Below are positions 1 through 8,214 of a stretch of 17,760 bases of DNA, one piece after another; position 1 is the stretch's first letter, and each line of letters starts with the position of its first letter. The stretch spans positions 23,565 through 41,324 of the forward strand of contig DKPS01000067.1 of NCBI GenBank assembly GCA_002471345.1, written 5' to 3'. Both the position numbers and the translations under genes were made by a program. Under the pieces are notes generated by a model. It had not been told where the DNA came from and did not search any database. It saw nothing but the letters and a program-made list of their open reading frames with translations. The DNA comes from Saprospiraceae bacterium UBA7328 (GTDB taxonomy: Bacteria > Bacteroidota > Bacteroidia > Chitinophagales > Saprospiraceae).

Positions 1-1
1 G

Positions 2-1216
2 TGGATTGGTATTGGTCATGCAGGTACGTTGATTTCAGCAATCCTTTTATTATTCAGACAGAAATGGCGTACTGGTGTTAATAGGGCAGCAGAAGCAATG
101 ACAATTTTTGCGGTGATGTGTGCTGGTCTTTTTCCATTAATACACATGGGTAGACTTTGGATGGCCCCTTTTATATTTCCTTATCCAAATACAAGAGGAC
201 CTCTATGGCCCAATTTTAATTCACCCCTACTTTGGGATGTATTTGCGATAAGCACATATTTTACAGTTTCTCTTTTGTTTTGGTATACTGGACTGGTACC
301 AGATTTTGCCACAGTAAGAGATAGGGCAAAAGGAATGAGAAAGAGGTTTTACAACTTCCTCTCATTTGGATGGACAGGCTCTGCTAAGCATTGGCAAAGA
401 TGGGAAGCGTTATCTTTAGTCTTAGCAGGTATCGCTACTCCACTTGTACTTTCTGTTCATACTATTGTAAGTTTTGATTTCGCAACCTCAGTGATCCCTG
501 GGTGGCATACTACTATATTCCCTCCATACTTTGTGGCAGGGGCGATATTCTCTGGTTTTGCAATGGTGCTGACCTTGATGTTGATTACTAGAAAGGTGTT
601 GAAATTAGAAGAGTACATTACTATTGAGCATATAGAGTCAATGAATAAAGTCATCGTAGCTACAGGTATGATTGTAGGAGTGGCGTACTTGACTGAGTTG
701 TTTATTTCTTGGTATTCAGGATATATCTATGAGCAGTTTGCATTCTTTAATAGGGCATTAGGACCATATTACTGGGCATATTTTGGTATGATGTTTTGTA
801 ATGTAGTTTCTCCGTTATTCTTCTTTAGTAAAAAATTGAGAAGAAATATCAAATTCACATTCTTCATGTCTATTGTTATTAATATAGGCATGTGGTTTGA
901 AAGGTTTGTAATTATTGCTACAACCTTAGCAAGGGATTATTTGCCTTCATCTTGGAGTTTTTATGTGCCTACATGGGTTGAAATTGGAATATTCTTAGGA
1001 ACTCTTGGATTATTCTTTACACTATATCTTTTATTCACAAGAGTGGCTCCTGTAGTTGCGGTAGCAGAGGTGAAGAGTATATTGAAATCTTCAGGTGATC
1101 AATACGTAAAAGTGAATAATGAGCATCACGAACATATGCAACACGACTTCTCTAAAGCCGTAGAACAGAATAAATCTTATGTCACCCATGCTGCTGAAGC
1201 ACATGATTCACACTAA
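2..1216 (+). CDS. actC: Alternative Complex III subunit ActC, NrfD-like quinol-binding membrane protein (5' partial)
   Basis: The reading frame is open from the first bases of the window, so the true start lies upstream; 404 residues are visible and some tens appear to be missing. It is a polytopic membrane protein of the NrfD/PsrC family, the subunit thought to oxidise menaquinol in ACIII. The fragment opens in a helix ([12 protein letters not shown]) typical of ActC. The family block HTIVSFDFA followed by PGWH lies at about nt 455-510 and holds His and Asp residues of the kind assigned to the quinol site. Several further hydrophobic helices follow. The last 35 or so residues are hydrophilic and His-rich ([10 protein letters not shown]). 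A TTG at position 29 is a false start inside a conserved helix. actD follows 9 nt later, and actA and actB would be expected upstream. Confidence 0.93.
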   Translation, partial: WIGIGHAGTLISAILLLFRQKWRTGVNRAAEAMTIFAVMCAGLFPLIHMGRLWMAPFIFPYPNTRGPLWPNFNSPLLWDVFAISTYFTVSLLFWYTGLVPDFATVRDRAKGMRKRFYNFLSFGWTGSAKHWQRWEALSLVLAGIATPLVLSVHTIVSFDFATSVIPGWHTTIFPPYFVAGAIFSGFAMVLTLMLITRKVLKLEEYITIEHIESMNKVIVATGMIVGVAYLTELFISWYSGYIYEQFAFFNRALGPYYWAYFGMMFCNVVSPLFFFSKKLRRNIKFTFFMSIVINIGMWFERFVIIATTLARDYLPSSWSFYVPTWVEIGIFLGTLGLFFTLYLLFTRVAPVVAVAEVKSILKSSGDQYVKVNNEHHEHMQHDFSKAVEQNKSYVTHAAEAHDSH

Positions 1217-1225
1217 GCAAGTAAG

Positions 1226-1747
1226 ATGGTAGAAAGAAACAAAGATTTGATTTTTGGCTTGTATGATGATGAGACGGAATTGATCTCAGCTGTAAAACAA
1301 GCTAAAGAAAAGCACTTGGATATTTTTGATGTTTTTAGTCCTTTTCCCGTACATGGCTTAGACCCTGTTTTAGGCCTAGAAGAGTCTAGATTACATGTTG
1401 CAGGATTTATCTATGGTGCTCTTGGTACCCTTACTGCATTCTTAGGGATGACTTGGATCTTTACTAAGGATTGGCCAATCATTTTTGGTGGAAAACCTCA
1501 TTGGTCGGTTCCAGCTTTCATTCCAATTACTTTTGAGTTGACAGTACTTTTTGCGGCGGTAGGGATGACTGTAACCTTTTACATCATAAATGGTCTTGGT
1601 CCTGGAGTGACAAATCCTTATCTCCATGATAGAATTACGGATGATAAGTTCTGTATAGCATTTGATTCTCATCATATAAGTGAATCTGATGCAAAAGCAT
1701 TTTTTAAAGCAACTGGTGCTTCAGAAGTTGGTGCCAAGCACATATAA
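1226..1747 (+). CDS. actD: Alternative Complex III subunit ActD (DUF3341 membrane protein)
   Basis: A 173-residue protein matching the DUF3341 family, the ActD subunit of ACIII. It has a soluble N-terminal part that begins with the family-type stretch IFGLYDDETELISA. Two transmembrane helices follow, at about residues 56-78 and 101-123, separated by a short loop (KPHWSVPAFIP). A short hydrophilic C-terminal tail ends the protein. ActD carries no redox cofactor in known complexes and packs against ActC and ActF. The ATG at 1226 is 9 nt after the actC stop, and actE begins 10 nt after the end, so co-transcription is very likely. Length is usual for the family. Confidence 0.93.
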   Translation: MVERNKDLIFGLYDDETELISAVKQAKEKHLDIFDVFSPFPVHGLDPVLGLEESRLHVAGFIYGALGTLTAFLGMTWIFTKDWPIIFGGKPHWSVPAFIPITFELTVLFAAVGMTVTFYIINGLGPGVTNPYLHDRITDDKFCIAFDSHHISESDAKAFFKATGASEVGAKHI

Positions 1748-1757
1748 GAAATAGAAA

Positions 1758-2612
1758 ATGTCGATGATTAAAAAAATAACTGTTCCATTCATTTTTGCTG
1801 CCTTGCTATATTTATCGGCCTGTCAGCAACCAGGTGGAAATGTAACTGGTAGTGAGTATATGCCTGATATGTCCCATAGTATAGCTTATGAGGCAAATTA
1901 TTATAACTATTACTACAACAATACTTGGGGAACTGAGGATGAATATTATGCATATGCAGTACCTAGAGAGCCTGTCAACGGGACGATCCCAAGAGGATAT
2001 GCTGGCAATACAAATGCAAACAATACTTCCTCAGGAATTGGTTTTACACCAAATGGAAGTGTACCCTACTATTATGAAGATACTGAAGAAGAAAGGGTAA
2101 GAGCAATAGCTGAAATTATAGATAATCCATACCAGATTACAGATGCAGGCTTAGCCACAGGAAAAGAATTGTATACAATTTTTTGTGGAATTTGTCACGG
2201 AGAGAATGGAGATGGTTTAGGATACTTAGTTCGAGATGCAGACCCTGCAAAATTTGATGAAGGTGGAAAATACCCAGTTCAACCAGCTAATATGCTTTTA
2301 GAGGAATTTATCAATTCTTCCAACGGCAGATATTACCATTCTATCATGTATGGTAAAAATATGATGGGAGGCTATTCTGATAAGTTGTCATATGAAGAAA
2401 GATGGCAGGTAATCCATCATATCAGATCACTACAGGCTAAAAGTTTAAGCCTTGCCTATAGCCAGTTAGAAAATACATTGAATACAGTAGATATTCCTGC
2501 AGGTGAAATGGCAGTGCACATTGAAGAAGATCATATGGATGAGGCAGGTCATGAAGGAGGCGATGAAGATCATGGAAGTCATGATGAACATGGAGATAAT
2601 TCTCATCATTAA
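1758..2612 (+). CDS. actE: Alternative Complex III subunit ActE, monoheme cytochrome c lipoprotein
   Basis: A 284-residue lipoprotein. The N-terminal signal ends in a lipobox with Cys22 (LSAC), so the mature protein should be acylated and held at the periplasmic face of the inner membrane. A single heme c motif, CGICH, lies at residues 143-147 (nt 2184-2198). A Met pair at about 202-203 (KNMMGG) can supply the sixth heme ligand. Residues 40-110 are rich in Tyr and Asn. The C-terminal 35 residues form a His/Asp/Glu tail (DEDHGSHDEHGDNSHH). ActE passes electrons out of ACIII toward cytochrome c or the oxidase. It lies 10 nt after actD and 17 nt before actF. Confidence 0.93.
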   Translation: MSMIKKITVPFIFAALLYLSACQQPGGNVTGSEYMPDMSHSIAYEANYYNYYYNNTWGTEDEYYAYAVPREPVNGTIPRGYAGNTNANNTSSGIGFTPNGSVPYYYEDTEEERVRAIAEIIDNPYQITDAGLATGKELYTIFCGICHGENGDGLGYLVRDADPAKFDEGGKYPVQPANMLLEEFINSSNGRYYHSIMYGKNMMGGYSDKLSYEERWQVIHHIRSLQAKSLSLAYSQLENTLNTVDIPAGEMAVHIEEDHMDEAGHEGGDEDHGSHDEHGDNSHH

Positions 2613-2629
2613 TAATTTTACGTAAGAAG

Positions 2630-3931
2630 ATGAATACATACGTAGTATCGAATAAACAAAGAAATTTACTCCTTTCAGGAATCGTGTTAGGTATAGCATG
2701 TTTAGGTTGGGTGTATGTTAATGATGACGCCACACATACCAGGTTCTGGACTAATTTTTTACACAATACGGTCTTTTTTACTGGAATATCATTTATGGCA
2801 GTTTTCTTTTATTCTATATGTGTAACGGCATGGGCTGGATGGTCCTCATTGTTTAAGCGTGTTTGGGAAGCTTTTGGAATGTTTTTGATTGTCGGAATCA
2901 TATTGATGTTCATTGTATTCTTAGGAGCTAAATTTGAATGGCATCATTTATACCATTGGGCTGATCAAGCCTCAGTTGCTGATGATAAAATTCTCAAAGG
3001 GAAATCTGGTTTTTTAAACCTGACTTGGTTTTTTATCAGTTCAGTAGTTGTCACAGGAGTATGGTTTTTCTTTTATTGGAGAATGAGATCTCTATCTATA
3101 AGAGAAGATAAAGAAGGAGATCCAAGTTTTAAATTACATCATAGACAAAGAGTGTGGGCTGCGGCTTTTTTACCTTTAGCAGGCTTTACTTTGACCTTAG
3201 TGATTTGGCAATGGGTTATGTCATTAGACGCACATTGGTATAGTACACTATTTGCATGGTACTGTGGAGCGAGTTTATTTGTATCCATGATTGCTATGAC
3301 CATACTAGTATTGGTTTATTTGAAAGGAAAAGGATATTATGAGAACGTATCCACCGAACATATTCATGATTTAGGAAAATTCTTATTTGGTTTTAGTATT
3401 TTCTGGACCTACCTATGGTTTTCTCAATACATGTTGATTTGGTATGCTAATATTGGTGAAGAGACAGTGTACTTTAAGGAGAGGGTGATGAATTATCCTG
3501 TACTGTTTTACACTAATCTTGTTATGAATTTTGTTCTTCCATTTTTCATCCTGATGAGAAATGACACTAAGAGAAAGTTTGGTTCATTAAGTTTTGTTGC
3601 ACTCCTAGTAATTTTTGGTCATTGGATTGATTACTTTCTTATGATCAAACCAGGAGCTCTTCATACGGCTCATGCCTTAGGAGGGGCGGTTCATGATCAT
3701 GATGGACATGGACACGATGCAGGTCATGGAGTTGCAGAAACAGCTGGACATGCTACGGAGCATGTATCAACTTTCGTTTCTGGATTTACTTTACCTGGAT
3801 TTTTAGAAATAGGGACTTTTATAGGATTTTTATGCCTCTTCCTATTCATTATATATACAGTTTTATCAAAGTCTCGATTAGTACCGGTCAATGATCCGTA
3901 CATCACCGAGAGTTTAAATCACCACGTATAA
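2630..3931 (+). CDS. actF: Alternative Complex III subunit ActF, NrfD-like membrane protein
   Basis: A 433-residue integral membrane protein that I read as about ten helices. It is the second NrfD-like membrane subunit of ACIII, a diverged paralogue of ActC that is thought not to bind quinol. Assuming a cytoplasmic N-terminus and judging from positively charged loops (WRMRSLSIRE, RNDTKRKFG), the His-rich loop at about residues 343-378 (VHDHDGHGHDAGHG) lies in the periplasm between helices 9 and 10. It is the last ACIII gene; coxB starts 11 nt later. This matches the ACIII-oxidase operons of many Bacteroidota. Length and position fit the family. Confidence 0.92.
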   Translation: MNTYVVSNKQRNLLLSGIVLGIACLGWVYVNDDATHTRFWTNFLHNTVFFTGISFMAVFFYSICVTAWAGWSSLFKRVWEAFGMFLIVGIILMFIVFLGAKFEWHHLYHWADQASVADDKILKGKSGFLNLTWFFISSVVVTGVWFFFYWRMRSLSIREDKEGDPSFKLHHRQRVWAAAFLPLAGFTLTLVIWQWVMSLDAHWYSTLFAWYCGASLFVSMIAMTILVLVYLKGKGYYENVSTEHIHDLGKFLFGFSIFWTYLWFSQYMLIWYANIGEETVYFKERVMNYPVLFYTNLVMNFVLPFFILMRNDTKRKFGSLSFVALLVIFGHWIDYFLMIKPGALHTAHALGGAVHDHDGHGHDAGHGVAETAGHATEHVSTFVSGFTLPGFLEIGTFIGFLCLFLFIIYTVLSKSRLVPVNDPYITESLNHHV

Positions 3932-3942
3932 ATTATACTTAA

Positions 3943-5451
3943 ATGATTGGTTTTTTAATAGTTGGTATTCTAGTATTAATCGGTGTTATCGCCGTACAGA
4001 TTGGTAAGGTGACCGATTTGGCTGGAAAGATCAGAGGAGAAGAAGAGGTACAAAGACGTAGTAATGACAGATCTGCCGTTTGGATGGTCATTTTCATGGT
4101 GGTCTTCTTAGTTTTTTGCGTTGTTTCAGCTTGGTATTATAAAGATGCAATGTTGGGATATGGGCCTCATATATCGGCCTCAGCACATGGTGGTACACTT
4201 GATAGTCTGTTCAATGTAACATTATTAGCTACAGTGCCAGTATTTATTCTTACGCATATTCTTACATTTTGGTATGCTTACAAATACCGAGATCAACCAG
4301 GCAAAAAAGCCACTTTTTTTTCTCATAGTAATAAACTAGAAATTATATGGACTGGTATTCCAGCTATTGTAATGACAATTCTAGTTGTTCAAGGCCTTAT
4401 TGCATGGAATGATATTATGTTTGATGTGGATCCAGAAGAGGATTATATAGAGATAGAGGCCACTGGCTCCCAGTTCCTATGGGAGATAAGATATCCTGGA
4501 GCAGATAATAAATTAGGAACAAAAAACTTTAAACTGATAAATCCAGCAAACAATCCTCTTGGACAAGATTGGAGTGATGTCAAGAATATAGATGATGTCC
4601 ATGTCTCTGGAGAGTTTCTTCTGCCTGTCAATCAAAAGGTAAGAGTGAGGATAACGGCAAAGGATGTGTTGCACAACTTTGATCTTCCTCATTTTAGATT
4701 AAAAATGGATGCCATCCCTGGGTTGCCTACCTATTTTGTTTTCACTCCAACTGTTACTACCGAAGAATATCGAAATAATCTCAAAGACTATCCTGAATAT
4801 CAGGTTCCTTATGATGATACGGAGCCGGATGGCCCTCAAAGGTGGGAGATGTTTAATTATGAATTGGCATGTGCGGAGCTTTGTGGTAAAGGGCATTATT
4901 CAATGAGAAGAGTTCTTAGAATTGTATCAGAGGAAGAGTATAACAAATGGTTAAAAGAGCAATCTTCGTACTATATGACCAACATCAGAAATACTGATGA
5001 TGATCCATTTAAAGGAAATTTGTTGCCAATTGAGGCTGAGGAAAGAGCAAAGGATTTGGGATTAGAAGTACAGAAGGCAATTACAGCTGATGATTTTGAG
5101 AGATCTATAAGGTTGACTAATTTGTTTTTTGATACAGGATCTGCTACTCTTAAAGAAGATAGTAACTATGAACTTGATAATATTGCTGATATTCTAAGTA
5201 GGAATGTTGGTGTTAATATTGAGATATCAGGTCATACTGACAATACAGGGGATTCTGGATCAAACGATATCCTATCTTCCCAAAGAGCTAAAAATGTGGT
5301 TTCTTATTTAGTGAATAAAGGAATATCAGCGACAAGATTGACAGATGCAGGATATGGTCAAAACAGGCCATTAGATACTAATGAAACATCGGAAGGGCGT
5401 CAAAATAACAGACGTATAGAAATGAGAATTACTTCAAACAATAAGATTTAA
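3943..5451 (+). CDS. coxB: Cytochrome c oxidase subunit II with C-terminal OmpA-like peptidoglycan-binding domain
   Basis: At 502 residues this is about 150 longer than a usual Bacteroidota CoxB. Hydrophobic helices lie at about 2-20, 46-66, 90-112 and 134-156. The periplasmic CuA domain follows with a full ligand set: His244, Cys310, Glu312, Cys314, His318 and Met321, in the spacing of known CuA centres. After a linker (about 341-384), residues 385-500 form an OmpA-family domain containing FFDTGSATL, GHTDNTGD, LSSQRAKNVVSYL and GRQNNRR. Asp433 and Arg448 match the Asp/Arg pair that binds diaminopimelate in OmpA, with the family's 15-residue spacing. In caa3 oxidases this position holds a cytochrome c domain. 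Phe178 replaces the usual electron-entry Trp of the aromatic patch, while Trp180 is kept. The frame is uninterrupted, and coxA begins 5 nt later. The fusion looks real; its cell-wall tether role is inferred. Confidence 0.95.
   Translation: MIGFLIVGILVLIGVIAVQIGKVTDLAGKIRGEEEVQRRSNDRSAVWMVIFMVVFLVFCVVSAWYYKDAMLGYGPHISASAHGGTLDSLFNVTLLATVPVFILTHILTFWYAYKYRDQPGKKATFFSHSNKLEIIWTGIPAIVMTILVVQGLIAWNDIMFDVDPEEDYIEIEATGSQFLWEIRYPGADNKLGTKNFKLINPANNPLGQDWSDVKNIDDVHVSGEFLLPVNQKVRVRITAKDVLHNFDLPHFRLKMDAIPGLPTYFVFTPTVTTEEYRNNLKDYPEYQVPYDDTEPDGPQRWEMFNYELACAELCGKGHYSMRRVLRIVSEEEYNKWLKEQSSYYMTNIRNTDDDPFKGNLLPIEAEERAKDLGLEVQKAITADDFERSIRLTNLFFDTGSATLKEDSNYELDNIADILSRNVGVNIEISGHTDNTGDSGSNDILSSQRAKNVVSYLVNKGISATRLTDAGYGQNRPLDTNETSEGRQNNRRIEMRITSNNKI
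5095..5442 (+). other. OmpA-like C-terminal domain within CoxB
   Basis: This is the part of coxB that encodes residues 385-500. It shows the order of an OmpA_C fold: a first strand with FFDTGSATL, a helix, GHTDNTGD, an LSxxRA helix with NVVSYL, a strand with LTDAGYGQNRPL, and the terminal GRQNNRRIEM. Peptidoglycan-contact residues Asp433 and Arg448 are present. It has no signal peptide of its own, so it is exported only as part of CoxB. Confidence 0.93.
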
Positions 5452-5456
5452 CTGTT

Positions 5457-7307
5457 ATGGCAAGTATTATTACTTACGACGAAAAGAAGTTGATCAAGGA
5501 AGATGGTTTTGATGATCATTTTCATGAGCATCACCATGGCGACAAATATCAGACTGGATTTATATTCAAATATATCTTCAGTATGGATCACAAGATCATT
5601 GCTAGACAGTTTTTAATCACTGGAATGATCTGGGCTATTATTGGGGCAGCAATGTCTATAGTATTTAGACTTCAATTGGGATTCCCAGAAGAAAGTCTTG
5701 CTTGGCTAAAACCCATATTGGGTAGATGGATTTTACTTAATGAAGAAACGGGCATAGGAACACTGGATCCTCAGTTCTATTATGCTTTGGTCACCATGCA
5801 TGGTACTATTATCGTATTCTTTGTATTGACTGCAGGATTGAGTGGTACATTCTCTAATCTTTTGATTCCACTTCAGGTAGGAGCAAGAGATATGGCATCT
5901 CCATTTTTAAATATGTTGTCTTACTGGTTCTTCTTTTTGGCTGGAGCAGTAATGATGTATTCTTTATTTTTGAATACAGGTCCCTTTTCTGGAGGTTGGA
6001 CAGGGTATCCACCATTGAGTGCATTGCCCCAAGCCTCATCAGGATCCGCAGGAGGAATGACATTATGGTTAGTAAGTTTAGTACTCTTTGTAGTCTCAGT
6101 GCTTCTAGGAGGAATCAACTATATCACAACTATCCTAAATCTTAGAACTAAGGGTATGAGCTTATGGAAGATGCCGCTGACAATTTGGGCATTTTTTGTG
6201 ACTGCCATTATTGGTCTTCTTTCTTTCCCAGTATTAGCTTCAGGATTTTTCCTTTTGATGTTTGATAGAGGGTTAGGAACGAGTTTCTATTTGAGTGACA
6301 TATTTATTGCTGGACAAGCTTTAGATTATGTAGGAGGTAGCCCAATTTTATACCAGCATTTATTCTGGTTCTTAGGGCATCCAGAGGTATATATCATTAT
6401 ACTTCCTGCTATGGGGATTGTATCAGAAGTATTATCTGTACATGCACGAAAGCCAGTATTTGGATATAAGGCGATGGTTTATTCTATTTTGGCAATTGCT
6501 TTCCTTTCATTTATTGTCTGGGCTCACCATATGTTTATGTCAGGAGTAAATCCTTTCCTTTCTAATTTCTTTGTGATATTCACATTGATAATTGCCGTCC
6601 CATCGGCAGTAAAAGTGTTTAACTGGATAACGACCCTTTGGGGAGGGCAGATACGATTGAACTCAGCTATGCTGTTTGCTATAGGTTTTATCTCTTTATT
6701 CGTTTCTGGTGGACTGACAGGGATCTTCTTAGGTAATTCGGCTATTGATATACAAATGCATGATACTTACTTCGTAGTGGCTCATTTCCACATTGTGATG
6801 GGAGTTGCAGCGATGTTTGGGATGTTTGCTGGGATTTATCATTGGTTTCCTAAGATGTTTGGAAGGTTTATGAATGAGACCTTAGGAAAAATTCATTTTT
6901 GGATGACAATCATTGGTGCCTATGCTATATTCTGGCCTATGCATTATTTGGGAATGGCTGGTGTGCCCAGAAGATATTATAGATTTGACTCTTTTGAAGC
7001 ATTCGAGCAGTTCACTGCTATGAATCAATTCATCACAATAGCTGCGATTATTACTTTTGGAGCGAGTATCCTTTTCGTGGTAAATTTTTTCTATAGTATG
7101 AATTATGGAAAGAAACAGAAAGTCAGGAATCCATATGGTGCTAATACTTTAGAATGGACTACACCGATAGAAGCCGGTCATGGTAACTGGGAAGGAAAAA
7201 TACCTAGTGTACACAGATGGCCATACGATTACGGAAAAGATGGGAATGAATTCATTCCACAATATGTACCACTAACAGAAGAAGAGAAACTTGAAGAGTC
7301 GCACTAG
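5457..7307 (+). CDS. coxA: Cytochrome c oxidase subunit I (A1-type heme-copper oxidase)
   Basis: A 616-residue catalytic subunit that reduces O2 to water and pumps protons. Heme a ligands are His115 (MHGTIIVFF) and His445. The heme a3 ligand is His443 (VAHFHIVMG). CuB ligands are His308, His357 and His358. Tyr312, in GHPEVY, is the residue crosslinked to His308. Glu310 in the same motif marks an A1-type enzyme. The D-channel entrance Asp145 (GARDMASP) and the K-channel Lys386 (SAVKVFNW) are both present, so it should pump. The N-terminus carries a His-rich cytoplasmic patch (DDHFHEHHHGDK, residues 19-30). ATG at 5457 is 5 nt after the coxB stop. The 3' end overlaps ctaB by 17 nt. Confidence 0.97.
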   Translation: MASIITYDEKKLIKEDGFDDHFHEHHHGDKYQTGFIFKYIFSMDHKIIARQFLITGMIWAIIGAAMSIVFRLQLGFPEESLAWLKPILGRWILLNEETGIGTLDPQFYYALVTMHGTIIVFFVLTAGLSGTFSNLLIPLQVGARDMASPFLNMLSYWFFFLAGAVMMYSLFLNTGPFSGGWTGYPPLSALPQASSGSAGGMTLWLVSLVLFVVSVLLGGINYITTILNLRTKGMSLWKMPLTIWAFFVTAIIGLLSFPVLASGFFLLMFDRGLGTSFYLSDIFIAGQALDYVGGSPILYQHLFWFLGHPEVYIIILPAMGIVSEVLSVHARKPVFGYKAMVYSILAIAFLSFIVWAHHMFMSGVNPFLSNFFVIFTLIIAVPSAVKVFNWITTLWGGQIRLNSAMLFAIGFISLFVSGGLTGIFLGNSAIDIQMHDTYFVVAHFHIVMGVAAMFGMFAGIYHWFPKMFGRFMNETLGKIHFWMTIIGAYAIFWPMHYLGMAGVPRRYYRFDSFEAFEQFTAMNQFITIAAIITFGASILFVVNFFYSMNYGKKQKVRNPYGANTLEWTTPIEAGHGNWEGKIPSVHRWPYDYGKDGNEFIPQYVPLTEEEKLEESH

Positions 7308-8214
7308 TACGATATCAAACTATACCACTTCTGAAGTATCTTTGAAAAAAGGTAAGGCTTCAAAAGTAACTGACTATGCACAGTTAGTTAAACTGAATTT
7401 AACACTGATAGTGGTGTTAACAGCCGTTGGGTCATTTGTAATAGCATCTGGTTTGACTGTCAATATGTTTGAGATATTGATGTTAGGGTTAGGCGGTTTT
7501 TTTGTTACAGGAGCGTCTAATGCAATCAATGAGGTCCTTGAAAGAGACTACGACAAGCATATGAAGCGTACCATGAATAGACCTGTTGTGACTGGTAGGA
7601 TATCTGTATCAGAGGCTGTGTTAGCTGCTGGTATGATGTGCATGGTAGGAATTACGCTATTGTCTTTTTTCAATCCACTATGCGGACTTTTAGGCATGAT
7701 AGCCTTTGTGTTGTATGCTTTTATCTATACTCCTCTAAAGAGATATAGTACTGCAGCAGTTTTCATTGGAGCTATATCAGGTGCTATGCCTATGCTGATA
7801 GGTGTTGTTGCATTCACTGGAGAATTGACATTATTGGCATTGGGACTATTTTTAGTTCAGTTTTTTTGGCAATACCCACATTTTTGGTCTATAGCTTTTA
7901 AAGGGTATAAAGATTACCATCAAGCAGGATTTAAGTTTATTCCAAAAGGCGATATGAGCAGCCCATCTAGATCAATAGGTGTAAGTGGTATTGTAATGAG
8001 CTTAATGTTGTTACCATGTATGGTGATTTTGTATTATGCTGGTGTTCAGTCTATTGTTGCTCTTTTGGTATTGTCTATCCTGACATTTGGATTCATTGCT
8101 TTATCTATAAGGTTTTATATGAAATTTGACGATAAGTCTGCTTTACATTTGCTCTTTGGTAGCATTGCATATATTCCGGCTGTATTATTAGTAATCATAA
8201 TTGGAATGATATAG
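7291..8214 (+). CDS. ctaB: Protoheme IX farnesyltransferase (heme O synthase)
   Basis: A 307-residue UbiA-superfamily membrane prenyltransferase. It adds a farnesyl group to protoheme to give heme O, the precursor of heme A for CoxA. The first Asp-rich motif is at about residues 80-94 (NEVLERDYDKHMKRT), followed by NRPV. The conserved YTPLKR block and the second polar loop (GYKDYHQAGFKFIP) are present, with multiple hydrophobic helices. The start is most likely TTG at 7291, inside the last 17 nt of coxA and preceded by a purine-rich AGAAGAAGAG; no in-frame ATG exists before the conserved region. No heme A synthase (ctaA/COX15) gene lies beside it. It overlaps the next gene by one base. Confidence 0.93.
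   Translation: MKSRTSTISNYTTSEVSLKKGKASKVTDYAQLVKLNLTLIVVLTAVGSFVIASGLTVNMFEILMLGLGGFFVTGASNAINEVLERDYDKHMKRTMNRPVVTGRISVSEAVLAAGMMCMVGITLLSFFNPLCGLLGMIAFVLYAFIYTPLKRYSTAAVFIGAISGAMPMLIGVVAFTGELTLLALGLFLVQFFWQYPHFWSIAFKGYKDYHQAGFKFIPKGDMSSPSRSIGVSGIVMSLMLLPCMVILYYAGVQSIVALLVLSILTFGFIALSIRFYMKFDDKSALHLLFGSIAYIPAVLLVIIIGMI

Noticed and set aside
2617..2628. TTTTACGTAAGA before actF, repeated on the opposite strand near nt 15740
   Set aside because: A shared 12-mer is expected by chance several times in a window of this size, and one copy covers the end of the cysM coding region.
3943..5451. The CoxB-OmpA join as a frameshift or assembly artefact
   Set aside because: The frame runs without a stop, codon use and base composition look the same across the join, the OmpA part has no start or signal peptide of its own, and coxA follows in normal operon spacing.
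5854..6118. Antisense open frames inside coxA
   Set aside because: They lie opposite the conserved helices of coxA and show no recognisable motif or start context, so they are shadows of the real gene. The same holds for other antisense frames in the window.
5457..7307. Classification of CoxA as an A2-, B- or C-type oxidase
   Set aside because: The GHPEVY motif with Glu310, plus D-channel Asp145 and K-channel Lys386, marks an A1-type enzyme.
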